Source: Thermococcus sp. EP1 (lineage in GTDB: Archaea; Methanobacteriota_B; Thermococci; Thermococcales; Thermococcaceae). From it: a DNA stretch of 63,056 nucleotides. Of this stretch, positions 53,665 to 62,299 are shown one piece after another. Location: assembly GCF_001317345.1 (NCBI RefSeq), contig NZ_JXCG01000010.1, positions 1-63,056 of the forward strand, given 5' to 3'. Positions within the stretch are counted from its first letter, which is position 1. Every line of letters begins with the position of its first letter. The position numbers and the translations under genes are program-made. A model generated the notes under the pieces. The model made no database searches and was not told where the DNA came from. It worked only from the letters and a program-made list of their open reading frames with translations.

Positions 53665-54309
53665 AAGTTCTGAGAAAAGCAAATCCTCTTTTTTACCACC
53701 TGCTTTCTGAAAAGCCTTTAGACTCCAGCTAATATTTCCCACGTCCCTGACTTGATGGGCGTCACTTCCAAAGGTTAGCTTTACTCCTTTCTCGATACAG
53801 AGTTTTATAAAATCTAGTTCCGGTGCTCTATAACGGCTGCTTATTTCAAAGGCCTTTCCATATTCCTCGGCAAGTGCGACGATTTCTCTGTATTCTTCTA
53901 TAGAGGGATATCCAATGTAGGGAAAGACGTTTCCAAAATGACCGATTATATCAATGTTTTCATCTTGGATTGCCACCTTTACTAAGTTTAAGTACTCTTC
54001 GTGTCCTCCTAGGGTAAAGTACATGTGCACTGAAGCAATGGCATAATCAAGTTTTTTTCTGATTTCAGAAGTTATGTCTACTCCATCGGGAAGGATATTT
54101 GCTTCTATTCCTGCTAGAACGACTATCTCACTTTCTTTTTTCAGTTGTTTTATAATGGAAACGTAAGAATTTAGCACGTGGTTTGAAAAGAAATGCAGAT
54201 GGTCACTTATTCCAATAATGTGTAGTTTCTTCTTTTCTGCCTCGGCAATATTGTCTTGAATGTCTCCTATCCCGTCTGAAAATCTTGTATGGGTGTGAAT
54301 ATCGATCAT
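53659..54309 (-). CDS. PHP-domain metal-dependent phosphoesterase
   Basis: 216 residues: DIHTHTRFSDG at the N-terminus, GISDHLHFF, GIEANIL, IASVHMYF, DIIGHFGN and FGSDAHQ carry the trinuclear metal ligands of the PHP family. Could be a histidinol phosphatase-like or nucleotide phosphoesterase. GAGAGGAT precedes ATG 54309. Divergent from the mcmA2 region across a gap with the B12-type operator. Confidence 0.83.
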   Translation of the reverse strand: MIDIHTHTRFSDGIGDIQDNIAEAEKKKLHIIGISDHLHFFSNHVLNSYVSIIKQLKKESEIVVLAGIEANILPDGVDITSEIRKKLDYAIASVHMYFTLGGHEEYLNLVKVAIQDENIDIIGHFGNVFPYIGYPSIEEYREIVALAEEYGKAFEISSRYRAPELDFIKLCIEKGVKLTFGSDAHQVRDVGNISWSLKAFQKAGGKKEDLLFSELL

Positions 54310-54357
54310 TTTAATCCTCTCTCTTTTAATTTTAAACATTTAAAAGTATTGCAGTAT

Positions 54358-54374
54358 TTGGATAAAATATCCAA
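54358..54374 (+). promoter_or_regulatory. Candidate cobalamin-regulon operator, site B (perfect)
   Basis: TTGGATA-AAA-TATCCAA, an exact 7-3-7 inverted repeat between the PHP gene and mcmA2. It is ~28 bp upstream of the likely mcmA2 TATA (TGTTTAAATAC, about 54402) and ~13 bp upstream of the PHP TATA-like sequence. It is the best copy of the motif seen at 4747 and 54898. Confidence 0.65.
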
Positions 54375-54441
54375 TGTAAACCCTGAACTTTAGGTTTGAC
54401 AATGTTTAAATACTATTTCACTCTAATGAAGGTCGGTGGTG

Positions 54442-54879
54442 ATGATGGTAGAGCGCTCAAAAGTTAGAGTTCTAATAGCTAAACCAGGATTGGATGGTCA
54501 CGACAGAGGAGCAAAGGTTATAGCGAGAGCCCTTAGAGACGCCGGGTTTGAAGTTATTTATACTGGGATAAGACAAACTCCAGAACAAATTGTAGAGTCT
54601 GTTGTTCAAGAGGATATAGATGTTTTGGGTCTTAGTATCCTTTCTGGAGCTCACATGGTTCTTATACCAAAAATTCTAAGGCTTTTAGAGGAAAAAGGTA
54701 TAATCCCAAATGAAGATGTTCTTCTGCTCGCTGGGGGAATAATACCTCCAGATGATGCTCAAGAGCTCGAAAAGATGGGTGTTGGTAGAGTTTTTGGTCC
54801 TGGAAGTCCGATTGAGGAGATTATCAAGTTTATCGAGGAGAACGTTCCCAAACTTAAGAAATTTAGGAGCGAAAGCTAA
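54442..54879 (+). CDS. Methylmalonyl-CoA mutase, cobalamin-binding subunit
   Basis: 145 residues, a stand-alone B12-binding domain: DGHDRGAKV carries the His that replaces dimethylbenzimidazole, followed by LSILSGAH and LLAGGIIP. It pairs with a separate catalytic subunit (not in the window) to interconvert methylmalonyl-CoA and succinyl-CoA. GGTCGGTGGTG precedes the tandem ATGs (54442 or 54445). meaB and mce follow. Confidence 0.92.
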   Translation: MMVERSKVRVLIAKPGLDGHDRGAKVIARALRDAGFEVIYTGIRQTPEQIVESVVQEDIDVLGLSILSGAHMVLIPKILRLLEEKGIIPNEDVLLLAGGIIPPDDAQELEKMGVGRVFGPGSPIEEIIKFIEENVPKLKKFRSES

Positions 54880-54897
54880 AGGTTTATATTTTCTTTT

Positions 54898-54914
54898 TTG
54901 GATAATTAATCCAA
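54898..54914 (+). promoter_or_regulatory. Candidate cobalamin-regulon operator, site C
   Basis: TTGGATA-ATT-AATCCAA, a near-perfect inverted repeat (6 of 7 pairs). It starts 8-9 bp after a TATA element (TTTATATT, 54882-54889) and ends 9 bp before the meaB ATG, so it spans the likely transcription start. Same geometry as site A before the BtuC-like gene. Confidence 0.62.
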
Positions 54915-54923
54915 GTGATAAAC

Positions 54924-55883
54924 ATGATAGATGAATTAATTGAAAGAATGCTTAAAGGTGACAAAAGAGCAACGGCTAGGTTGATTACGTTTGTAGAGAA
55001 TAATGAGGAAAAAGCAAGGGAAATCGTTAAAAAAATTTACCCTTATACTGGAAGGGCCTATATAATTGGAATAACTGGCCCTCCTGGTTCTGGAAAATCA
55101 ACCTTGGTTGATAAGCTCATTAAAAAGGCTAGAGAGGAAGGGAAAGTAGTAGGAGTTATTGCAATAGATCCGACTTCTCCCTTTACGGGAGGAGCTCTTC
55201 TTGGGGATAGAATAAGGATGCAACGACATTCAACAGATCCGGGAGTTTTTATAAGAAGCATGGCCACAAGAGGGTCTCTTGGAGGTTTAGCTAAGGCAAC
55301 AAATGACGCTATAAAAATACTTGATGCGTATGGATGTGACGTTATTTTTGTAGAAACTGTAGGTGTCGGGCAAATAGAAGTGGATATAGTAAAGACGGCT
55401 GATACAGTGGTTTTAGTTACAGTCCCTGGATTGGGGGATGATATTCAAGCAATAAAGGCTGGTTTAATGGAGATAGCAGATATATTTGTGGTCAATAAAG
55501 CAGATAAAGAGGGTGCAGAGGCCACAATGTTTGAACTCGAACTTATGCTTGATCTAGAAAAAGAAAAATGGAATAAGAAAGGATGGAGGCCATCAATAGT
55601 TTCGACTATTGCGTTTACCAATAAAGGGATTGAACAACTGTGGGAGGCTATTAATAAGCACAGAGAGTTCCTCCTAAGTAGTGGGGAGATCGAAAAGAAA
55701 AGAAAGTTTAGGGTAGAGGAGGAGATTAAGGCTATTGTCTCAAGCACAATTGCAAGGAAGATTGGTGAAAAGATGGGAGAAGATGATATAGCTACACTTA
55801 TAGAAAAGATAGCTAAAAGAGAAATCGACCCATATTCTGCTGCTGATCTTGTGCTGGAAAAGGCTTTGGGGGTGAAAGCATGA
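54924..55883 (+). CDS. meaB: Methylmalonyl-CoA mutase-associated GTPase MeaB
   Basis: 319 residues: P-loop [50 protein letters not shown]3E GTPase that protects and loads methylmalonyl-CoA mutase with adenosylcobalamin. ATG 54924 follows AAGTGAT. Its stop overlaps mce (ATGA). It has its own promoter and operator (site C) despite following mcmA2 closely. Confidence 0.92.
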   Translation: MIDELIERMLKGDKRATARLITFVENNEEKAREIVKKIYPYTGRAYIIGITGPPGSGKSTLVDKLIKKAREEGKVVGVIAIDPTSPFTGGALLGDRIRMQRHSTDPGVFIRSMATRGSLGGLAKATNDAIKILDAYGCDVIFVETVGVGQIEVDIVKTADTVVLVTVPGLGDDIQAIKAGLMEIADIFVVNKADKEGAEATMFELELMLDLEKEKWNKKGWRPSIVSTIAFTNKGIEQLWEAINKHREFLLSSGEIEKKRKFRVEEEIKAIVSSTIARKIGEKMGEDDIATLIEKIAKREIDPYSAADLVLEKALGVKA

Positions 55884-56281
55884 TAAAAAAGGTTGACCAT
55901 ATTGGAATTGCTGTTAAAAATCTTGAAGAGGCTATTAAGATTTGGGAAGGCCTTGGATTGAAGGTTGAAGAAATTGAAGAGGTCGCAGAGCAAAAAGTTA
56001 GGACAGCAATATTCCATGCTGGCGAAACGAGGATTGAACTTTTAGAGGCCACTTCTGAGGATTCGCCGATAGCAAAGTTCATTGAGAAGAGGGGAGAGGG
56101 AATTCATCACATTGCGTTGGGCGTTGATAACATTGAGGAGCACCTCAAAAAGCTAAAAGAGGAAGGCTTTAGGTTAATTGATGAAACACCTAGGATAGGT
56201 GTTGGTGGGGCAAAAATAGCTTTTGTACATCCAAAAAGCGTTGGTGGAGTTCTCTTAGAACTATGTGAAAGAGAAGAATGA
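55880..56281 (+). CDS. mce: Methylmalonyl-CoA epimerase
   Basis: 133 residues of the VOC (glyoxalase) fold: metal ligands in [16 protein letters not shown] and the C-terminal LLELCE. Interconverts R- and S-methylmalonyl-CoA. The start overlaps the meaB stop. Together with mcmA2 and meaB it forms the propionyl/methylmalonyl-CoA module. Confidence 0.93.
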   Translation: MIKKVDHIGIAVKNLEEAIKIWEGLGLKVEEIEEVAEQKVRTAIFHAGETRIELLEATSEDSPIAKFIEKRGEGIHHIALGVDNIEEHLKKLKEEGFRLIDETPRIGVGGAKIAFVHPKSVGGVLLELCEREE

Positions 56282-56347
56282 TCTCTTCTTTTTTAAATTT
56301 GTAATAGAAAGTTTTTCTTGTTAAAGAATTTTAGAAGAATCTTTAAG

Positions 56348-56470
56348 TGGCCGGCGGCGTCCCCGGTTTCCCGCCCCCTCTCGGAGGGCAGTACCGCCGG
56401 GATCGCTGGCGGGCTTAACTTCCGGGGTCGAAACGAGTCCGGGTGTGACCCCGCCGCTATGACCGCCGTA
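56348..56470 (-). rRNA. rrf: 5S ribosomal RNA
   Basis: The minus strand reads TACGGCGGTCATAGC... and ends ...GACGCCGCCGGCCAC, with the conserved CCCGGAAGTTAAGCCC loop and helix IV CCTCCGAGAGGGGGCGGG of archaeal 5S rRNA. Helix I CGGCGGT pairs with GCCGCCG. It is not attached to 16S/23S genes and has its own TATA (56495-56502) 25 bp upstream. The local GC peak reflects hyperthermophile rRNA. Confidence 0.95.
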
Positions 56471-56493
56471 CCGATACTAACTCTCAGCACAGG

Positions 56494-56503
56494 CTTTATA
56501 AAG
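56494..56503. promoter_or_regulatory. Palindromic TATA box shared by 5S rRNA and the 56523 gene
   Basis: CTTTATAAAG is self-complementary. Its left edge is 25 bp from the 5S rRNA 5' end, and its right edge 20-23 bp from the ATG codons of the plus-strand gene, both fitting archaeal TATA-to-start spacing. No other TATA candidate lies in the 52-bp divergent gap. The A-rich BRE-like side (GTAAAC on the minus strand) favours 5S. Confidence 0.6.
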
Positions 56504-56522
56504 TTTACGGTAGATGAAGGGA

Positions 56523-58052
56523 ATGATGGAAAAGGAGATAATGGAACTGCTAAGACTAGAGCGAATAAGAGAGCCACTTAGTCCAAGTAGGAGAGTTAAG
56601 GACTTTCAAGTTACAATTCAACGAACCAAAAATGGAGAAGAGATCGAGTTGACTGGTTTTCTACTGGCAAGAAAGCCTCCATACGCCCCTAACGATGCTG
56701 CTTATTACTTGTTATCGCCATTAACCCCATCAGAGCTGGCATCACTTAGTAAGGATGATTTCAGGAGTTATTTAGTAATTAGAATAACAGAAATGACAAA
56801 AGTACAGGGTAATGTGAGACCAGGAAGTCATGTTCGTGTAAAAGGAATCATTGATGCTTACCCTTGGGGCAACCTTCGGACTGTTCACACGTTATTAATA
56901 GAAGGTAGGGAATATCCGGAGTACTGGAAAGACTATCAAGAGTTTGCGCTTAGCAGAAGAGAGGTAATTAATCTATTCGAGAGAACGGTTTATATGCCTG
57001 ATGAGATGAGGATGGCACTCATTTATTCACTTTATGGTGTTCCTTATGTGCTTGGAATGGAGCAATCTCGAAATTGGGGTGAAGGCTTTGACTTCACAGT
57101 TTACAAATACAAGGAAAATTTAGGACTTCTAGCTCTGTGGAAAGCACTGAAATATCTCTATGATAGTCTCCCTTGGGAAGTTCGTGTTAGCAAAAAAACC
57201 ATGCTTGAGATAGAAGATCCTTTTTTGGGAATAGATTTTCGAGTTAGAAACCCCAATGGGACAGATATGAAATATTACACCCCTCTGAAGAAGATAAGCA
57301 TGAATAAGCTTCCAAAATGGGTAAAAGATCAGATAACAAATAAGAAGGCGATAGGATTACTTCCAGAAAACAAAGAGCCTAACCCAACAGATCTACTAGC
57401 AAGAATTTCAGAAACTCCTTTTGTTTTAACTCCTTGGGAAGAGAAGCCATACTTTGAGAAGAACAGGGAATTCCAACAACTTATGCCTAATTTGCTCGTT
57501 ACGGTCTTCCTCCAACGCGAACAACACATGGCGATGAACACCAAGGACTTAGAACTATTCAGAAAGGAATTCCTAAAGTGGATAGAATATGGTAGACAAG
57601 AGTATCCCGATATGTTCAATCCTCTTAGCAGTAGTCCAAAAGGCCTTTTTCACATAAATCTTAGATATCTCTTGGATGTTAGGGTCTTTGGAGCAGCAAC
57701 TAGGTTCTCTGGAAAAGTTACAAAGAAAACAATAGGGGACATAAGACAAATTAAAGAAGCTATCCTTAATGATTGGGCAGTTGTTGTCAAAGATCATCCT
57801 GAAATTCTTATGGAACTTAGGAAAGACTATGAACGCTATGTTCCAAGAGACGTCAGAGCACAAAAGGCTCTTCAAGTATTCTACGACTTGTCATCCACCA
57901 GTATTACGGGAGACGTGGATAAGGAAGAGTTCTTAAATGAACTGTTGCAGCAGGGCTTCAATCAGAAAGATGCCTTAGAGCTCATTGAAAGGTTTATATC
58001 CTCTGGGTATGTGTACGAACCATTTCCAGGAAAGCTCCGGTTAATAAGGTGA
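56523..58052 (+). CDS. OB-fold protein with MCM-like C-terminal winged helix
   Basis: 509 residues, not recognised as a whole. Residues ~20-145 look like an OB-fold with a strand-rich core (GNVRPGSHVRVKGIIDAYPWG, TVHTLLIEG). The last ~55 residues (DVDKEEFLNELLQQGF then DALELIERFISSGYVYEPFPGKLRLI) resemble the MCM or RPA C-terminal winged helix. No Walker A/B is seen between them. ATG 56523 (or 56526) fits a leaderless start from the shared TATA; ATG 56514 is too close to it. rnp4 follows 4 bp after the stop. Confidence 0.7.
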   Translation: MMEKEIMELLRLERIREPLSPSRRVKDFQVTIQRTKNGEEIELTGFLLARKPPYAPNDAAYYLLSPLTPSELASLSKDDFRSYLVIRITEMTKVQGNVRPGSHVRVKGIIDAYPWGNLRTVHTLLIEGREYPEYWKDYQEFALSRREVINLFERTVYMPDEMRMALIYSLYGVPYVLGMEQSRNWGEGFDFTVYKYKENLGLLALWKALKYLYDSLPWEVRVSKKTMLEIEDPFLGIDFRVRNPNGTDMKYYTPLKKISMNKLPKWVKDQITNKKAIGLLPENKEPNPTDLLARISETPFVLTPWEEKPYFEKNREFQQLMPNLLVTVFLQREQHMAMNTKDLELFRKEFLKWIEYGRQEYPDMFNPLSSSPKGLFHINLRYLLDVRVFGAATRFSGKVTKKTIGDIRQIKEAILNDWAVVVKDHPEILMELRKDYERYVPRDVRAQKALQVFYDLSSTSITGDVDKEEFLNELLQQGFNQKDALELIERFISSGYVYEPFPGKLRLIR

Positions 58053-58056
58053 TACC

Positions 58057-58425
58057 ATGTCCAAGAAGTATATTCGTCAAAGAGAAAAAAGGGAGAAGAA
58101 AAAGATAGCGCTTGAGAGGATAGACATACTTTTTACTTTAGCTGAGAGAGTATTCCCTTACGACAAAGAACTCGCAAATAGGTATGTTGAAATAGCTTTA
58201 GCAGTACAGCGAAAAGCAAAAGTCAGAATCCCAAGAAAGTGGAAGAGAAGGTATTGTAAAAAGTGCCACTCATTTCTTGTTCCAGGAGCTAATGCGCGAG
58301 TTAGACTCAGAGAGAAAAGAATGCCTCATGTTGTTATAAAATGTCTTGAATGTGGCCACATCATGCGTTATCCTTATTTAAGGGAGAAGAAAGAAAGGAG
58401 ACGGGCCCATAAAGGCCAAATTTAA
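58057..58425 (+). CDS. rnp4: RNase P protein component 4 (Rpp21/Rpr2)
   Basis: 122 residues: basic helical N-terminus and a zinc ribbon CKKCHSF...CLECGH near residues 68-98. Works with Rpp29 on the specificity domain of RNase P RNA to cleave tRNA 5' leaders. Co-transcribed with the OB-fold gene. The 3' end overlaps the convergent serS by 4 bp. Confidence 0.93.
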   Translation: MSKKYIRQREKREKKKIALERIDILFTLAERVFPYDKELANRYVEIALAVQRKAKVRIPRKWKRRYCKKCHSFLVPGANARVRLREKRMPHVVIKCLECGHIMRYPYLREKKERRRAHKGQI

Positions 58426-59789
58426 CCCTGACAGCATTTATCTTTTTTATCAAGGGGCAAAATTTCTTTGAATCCTGTATAGGGCCATAATGCCTTGGGG
58501 ATTTTTACAGTTCCATCTTCTTCCTGGAAGTTCTCTATTATTGCCACTATTGCTCTTGAAGTTGCTATTGCGGTTGAATTTAGTGTATGAACAAAGCGGG
58601 GCTTTTCGTTTGGTTTATCTCTGAATCTGATGTTTAGTCTTCTTGCTTGCCAATCAGTACAATTTGAGCAACTTACTACTTCTCTGAATTTGCCTTGGGC
58701 ACTCATCCACGCTTCAATATCGTATTTCTTCGCTGCTACATACCCCAAATCGCCGGTACAGATGTTCACGATTCTGTATGGAATTTCTAAGGCCTGGAAT
58801 ATTTCTTCAGCATTTTGTATGAGTTTCTCATGCCATTCCCAGCTTTCTTCTGGCCTCACATAAACAAATTGTTCTACCTTATGGAACTGATGAACTCTGA
58901 AGATGCCCTTTGTGTCTTTTCCGGCAGTTCCAGCCTCTTTTCTGAAGCATGGGCTTACTCCTGCATAAAGGATGGGTAAATCATTTCCGTCGAGGATTTC
59001 ATTTGCGTGCATTCCTGCTAGAGCATGCTCTGATGTAGGAATTAGGTAGAGGTCTTCACCTTCAACCTTGTATATAACATCTTCAAAGTCTCCAAAACTG
59101 GTGACGCCTTCTTCGACATATCTTCTTACCATATATGGAGGTATTACTGGAATAAAGCCTTTTTCTATGAGCTTATCTAATGCAAATCTTATTAGTGCTA
59201 GATCCAAGATTACTAACTCATTGAGAAGATAGAAGAATCTTGAACCACTAACCTTTGCAGCTCTCTCAAGATCGGCCCCACCAAGTTTTGGGAGTAAATC
59301 AGCATGAAGCTGGGGTTTCCATTTGATAACCTCGTACTCCATTTTTCTTTGGCTTTGTTCTAGAAAGGTCTCTAAATGCCCTTCCCAGACTTTGGCCTTT
59401 CCCCAAAATCTGATTGGGACGTTTTCAGTGTCATCTTTTCCAATAGGAACGCTCTCATGGGTTATATTTGGGAGACGCCAGAGATAGTAATCGATCTTTT
59501 CTTTAATCTTATTATTTTCCTTTTCAATTTCCTCTATCCGCTTTGCTATTTCGTTGCTTCTTGTTAACAGATCTTCAATTCCTTCACCAGCTTTTTTTCT
59601 CTTACCTATCTCAATAGCAAGCCTATTTCGTTCTCTTCTAAGTGCATTGATCTCTTTTAGGTTTTCTCTCCATTTCTTATCGAGCTCAAGGATCTCGTCA
59701 ATCCATTGGAGTTTCTCAAGCTCCCCACGCTTTATAAGATCGCCTTTTACAATGTCAGGATTTTCTCTGATGAGCTTTATATCAAGCAT
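58422..59789 (-). CDS. serS: Seryl-tRNA synthetase
   Basis: 455 residues: N-terminal long coiled-coil tRNA-binding arm (~30-100) and class II catalytic core with motif 2 SPCFRKEAGTAGKDTKGIFRVHQFHKVEQF and motif 3 LNSTAIATSRAIVAIIEN. Bacterial/common-type SerRS, not the rare methanogen type. ATG 59789 follows AGGTGAAAGAT. Confidence 0.95.
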   Translation of the reverse strand: MLDIKLIRENPDIVKGDLIKRGELEKLQWIDEILELDKKWRENLKEINALRRERNRLAIEIGKRKKAGEGIEDLLTRSNEIAKRIEEIEKENNKIKEKIDYYLWRLPNITHESVPIGKDDTENVPIRFWGKAKVWEGHLETFLEQSQRKMEYEVIKWKPQLHADLLPKLGGADLERAAKVSGSRFFYLLNELVILDLALIRFALDKLIEKGFIPVIPPYMVRRYVEEGVTSFGDFEDVIYKVEGEDLYLIPTSEHALAGMHANEILDGNDLPILYAGVSPCFRKEAGTAGKDTKGIFRVHQFHKVEQFVYVRPEESWEWHEKLIQNAEEIFQALEIPYRIVNICTGDLGYVAAKKYDIEAWMSAQGKFREVVSCSNCTDWQARRLNIRFRDKPNEKPRFVHTLNSTAIATSRAIVAIIENFQEEDGTVKIPKALWPYTGFKEILPLDKKDKCCQG

Positions 59790-59872
59790 ATCTTTCACCT
59801 ACCGTAATAACGAAGAGTTTATTTAAAAGTTTATCCAGATGATGTGAGAAGACAACAAGAATGAAATAATGC

Positions 59873-61075
59873 TTAAAATTTGAATAAAACTACTCTAACT
59901 TCTTCCCCCTCTTCCAGTATTTCAACATTCTCTGGAACTTCTACAAACCCATCGGCTTCTATAAAACTCGTCACTGCTCCACTTCCTTTTAGAATTGGGT
60001 GTGCTACGTCGTCATTGATTCTTACTGGTAAGAACTGTCTCCTCCCTTTAACAGAGAATACCTTATGAGCAAGCTTTTTCTTGGCGTACTCTATTTTGAA
60101 GTCCATTCCAAGGAGTTTTCTAATTAGTGGAGCAACTAGAAGGGTGAAGTTTGTCAGACAGCTGGTGGGATAACCTGGTAGACCAAAAATAGGCTTTCCA
60201 TCTATAAGGCCTATTATCGTTGGTTTCCCTGGTTGGATTGCTATTCCGTGGATTTTTACCTCTCCCAGTTCTTCAATTATTGAAGCTGTAAGGTCTCTTA
60301 TACCGCCACTAGCACCGCCGCTAAGAATTATGATGTCATATTTGAGAGCTTCTATTATTTTCTCTTTTAGACTCTCCCGATTATCTTCTGCTATTCCTAT
60401 AAAGTGAGGTTCTCCTCCAAGTTCTTTAACTGCATCACTAACTGCTCGTCCATTTATATCATATATCTTTCCTGGTCTTAGTTCGTCTCCAGGTAAAATA
60501 ATCTCGTTCCCAGTACTTATTATTGCGACTTTTGGTTTTGAGAATACTTTTACTCTTTCAAAACCAATTGCGGAAAACAAGGCCGTTTCTTTAAATCCAA
60601 GTTTTGTACCTTTTTTTAGAAGAGGCTTGCCTTTTGAGATATCAGTTCCTGCTTTCATGACGCCTGCTTGGGGATAAACGGGCTTGTAGATAATAACTTT
60701 ATCCTCTTCTCTTTCGACTACTTCAAATTCAATAACTGCGTCTGCCCCCTTGGGGAGTACCGCTCCTGTGGAAATGTAAACTGTTTCCCCATCGCCTACC
60801 TCAACTTTAGGCTCCTCTCCTGCATGAACCTCTCCAATAACCTTTAATACTACTGGGTTGCTTTCGCTTGCATTCCAGGTATCTTGACTTTTTAAAGCAT
60901 AGCCATCAACGCTTGCTCTGTCAAAGGGTGGGACGTCTATTGGGGAAATAATGTCCTCCGCTAGAATCCTTCCATGAGCTTCTTCAATTTCTATCTCTTC
61001 GATTGTTGGTTTTAATGGGAATGAGTTTATGATCTCTAGAGCTTTTTCGAGGGATACCACTTTTAAAAATGCCAT
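59873..61075 (-). CDS. moeA: Molybdopterin molybdenumtransferase MoeA
   Basis: 400 residues: PPFDRASVDGYAL (substrate domain), VYISTGAVLPKGADAVI, STGNEI, GGASGGIRDLT and FGLPGYPTSCLTNF typical of MoeA. Inserts molybdate or tungstate into adenylated molybdopterin; Thermococcales use tungsten oxidoreductases. ATG 61075 follows GGTGATAAA. Confidence 0.93.
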   Translation of the reverse strand: MAFLKVVSLEKALEIINSFPLKPTIEEIEIEEAHGRILAEDIISPIDVPPFDRASVDGYALKSQDTWNASESNPVVLKVIGEVHAGEEPKVEVGDGETVYISTGAVLPKGADAVIEFEVVEREEDKVIIYKPVYPQAGVMKAGTDISKGKPLLKKGTKLGFKETALFSAIGFERVKVFSKPKVAIISTGNEIILPGDELRPGKIYDINGRAVSDAVKELGGEPHFIGIAEDNRESLKEKIIEALKYDIIILSGGASGGIRDLTASIIEELGEVKIHGIAIQPGKPTIIGLIDGKPIFGLPGYPTSCLTNFTLLVAPLIRKLLGMDFKIEYAKKKLAHKVFSVKGRRQFLPVRINDDVAHPILKGSGAVTSFIEADGFVEVPENVEILEEGEEVRVVLFKF

Positions 61076-61159
61076 TTTATCACCCATTTGAAAAAATGAG
61101 AAAAAGTTAATAAATCTGTTGGAAACGCGTGGGCTTATGACTGGGAGAATAGGGAGGAT

Positions 61160-61339
61160 TCACCATTCATCTTCGTCTTCCCAATCCTCTTCTTCCCATT
61201 CATCTTCTTCCCAGTCTTCCTCCCACTCTTCTTCCTCCCAATCCTCATCAAATTCTTCCTCTTCCCATTCTTCTTCCCATTCTTCCTCAAAGAGTTCTTC
61301 TTCGAACTCTTCAACTTTCTTTTTCTTTGGAGGTTGCAT
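61160..61339 (-). CDS. Acidic tryptophan-rich microprotein
   Basis: 59 residues. After MQPPKKKK it contains 31 Glu, 7 Asp and 8 Trp; aromatics (F12, F17, W21, W25, F30, W34, W39, W43, W48, W53, W59) recur every 4-6 residues. GAGGTGAG six bases upstream of ATG 61339 gives a strong ribosome site. No homology recognised. Possible nucleic-acid mimic, chaperone-like or basic-protein binder; all speculative. A Ser-rich frame on the opposite strand is just its antisense. Confidence 0.65.
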   Translation of the reverse strand: MQPPKKKKVEEFEEELFEEEWEEEWEEEEFDEDWEEEEWEEDWEEDEWEEEDWEDEDEW

Positions 61340-61525
61340 ATTTCTCACCTCGGCCCACTTCTGGGGCATTTTTATCTCTGTGGCAAGGGTTTATAAAGTT
61401 TATTAAAAAATTTTTCAATTGTCCTTGCTTTATATGAGGATTGGAGTCTTTTTAATCCACTTTGAGTTTTTGAAATCTTCTCTTTTTTCCTTAATCTTTT
61501 TAATAGTTCCTTCGAATCATCACAC

Positions 61526-62299
61526 ATGAGAGTGGCGATCATCACAGAAAATGCAAGAATTTATTACATGGCCGCAAAAGTTTTGCAAGAGTATAGGATA
61601 CCTTTTTATAGCCTTAGACCTGGCGATAAGATCCCTTTTGATGTGGAAGTAGTTTTAACAAGTAAAGAAGAATACGCTAAAATTAATTTTCCAGCTAAAA
61701 TAACGATTGTGAATGAGAATTTTATAGATGACCTCTTGGCAAAACTTGAAGGAAGAGAGAAATTTAAAACTATATACATTGCTATAGATCCTGGGGAAAG
61801 ACCTGGAATAGCTGTTGTCGCAGATAACCGGGTTATTGAAGTTCATCACTTAAAAACTCCGAAGGATGTTGATGTTATCTTGAGTTTATTAGAGAAATAT
61901 CCAAAGGCCAAAATTAAAATAGGTCATGGGGCAAAAAGGTACAGGATTTTAATGCTTAAAAGCTTGGCAAATATTCTAGGAGACGATTTTCCAATTATTT
62001 TAGTAAATGAGAGGGGTACCACTCCAAAAGTTGGTGGGATTGAGGCATCACAAGTTCAGGATATTGTAGCTTCAATCAATATAGCTTTAAGGGATGGGAG
62101 AGAGGCTACTCTTGGAGAATTAATGCATGTGGGTGAACCTAGTAGGGGGGAGATCGAATATATAAAAACAAGGAGTAGAGAATTAAGTAATGGCATGATT
62201 ACTATATCATCAAAGCTTGCGAGAGAAGTTGCAAAGGGTAATTTGACTTTAGAAGAAGCTATTGAAATCCACAAAAAGAAAAAAGGTGATAAAAAATGA
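61526..62299 (+). CDS. RNase H-fold (RuvC/YqgF-like) archaeal protein
   Basis: 257 residues. Residues ~88-100 ([16 protein letters not shown]) have the DPG strand of RNase H/RuvC-like folds, [10 protein letters not shown] the second acidic strand, and [18 protein letters not shown] a final helix. An N-terminal ~80-residue Rossmann-like domain precedes. Possibly a nuclease or nucleotide-binding protein; function unknown. Its stop overlaps the CDC48 ATG, hinting at a linked role. Confidence 0.7.
   Translation: MRVAIITENARIYYMAAKVLQEYRIPFYSLRPGDKIPFDVEVVLTSKEEYAKINFPAKITIVNENFIDDLLAKLEGREKFKTIYIAIDPGERPGIAVVADNRVIEVHHLKTPKDVDVILSLLEKYPKAKIKIGHGAKRYRILMLKSLANILGDDFPIILVNERGTTPKVGGIEASQVQDIVASINIALRDGREATLGELMHVGEPSRGEIEYIKTRSRELSNGMITISSKLAREVAKGNLTLEEAIEIHKKKKGDKK

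Noticed and set aside
54358-54374. Site B considered as a simple terminator hairpin of a neighbouring gene
   Set aside because: It lies between two divergent starts, not after a gene end, has no T-run, and recurs before two other B12-related genes.
56318-56581. Plus-strand frame of 87 codons across the GC-rich block
   Set aside because: It is the antisense of the 5S rRNA gene; codons follow rRNA helices and the frame ends inside the next gene.
61119-61406. Serine-rich plus-strand frame
   Set aside because: Antisense of the Glu/Trp-rich microprotein: GAA/GAG codons give TTC/CTC and TCT/TCC; no ribosome site.
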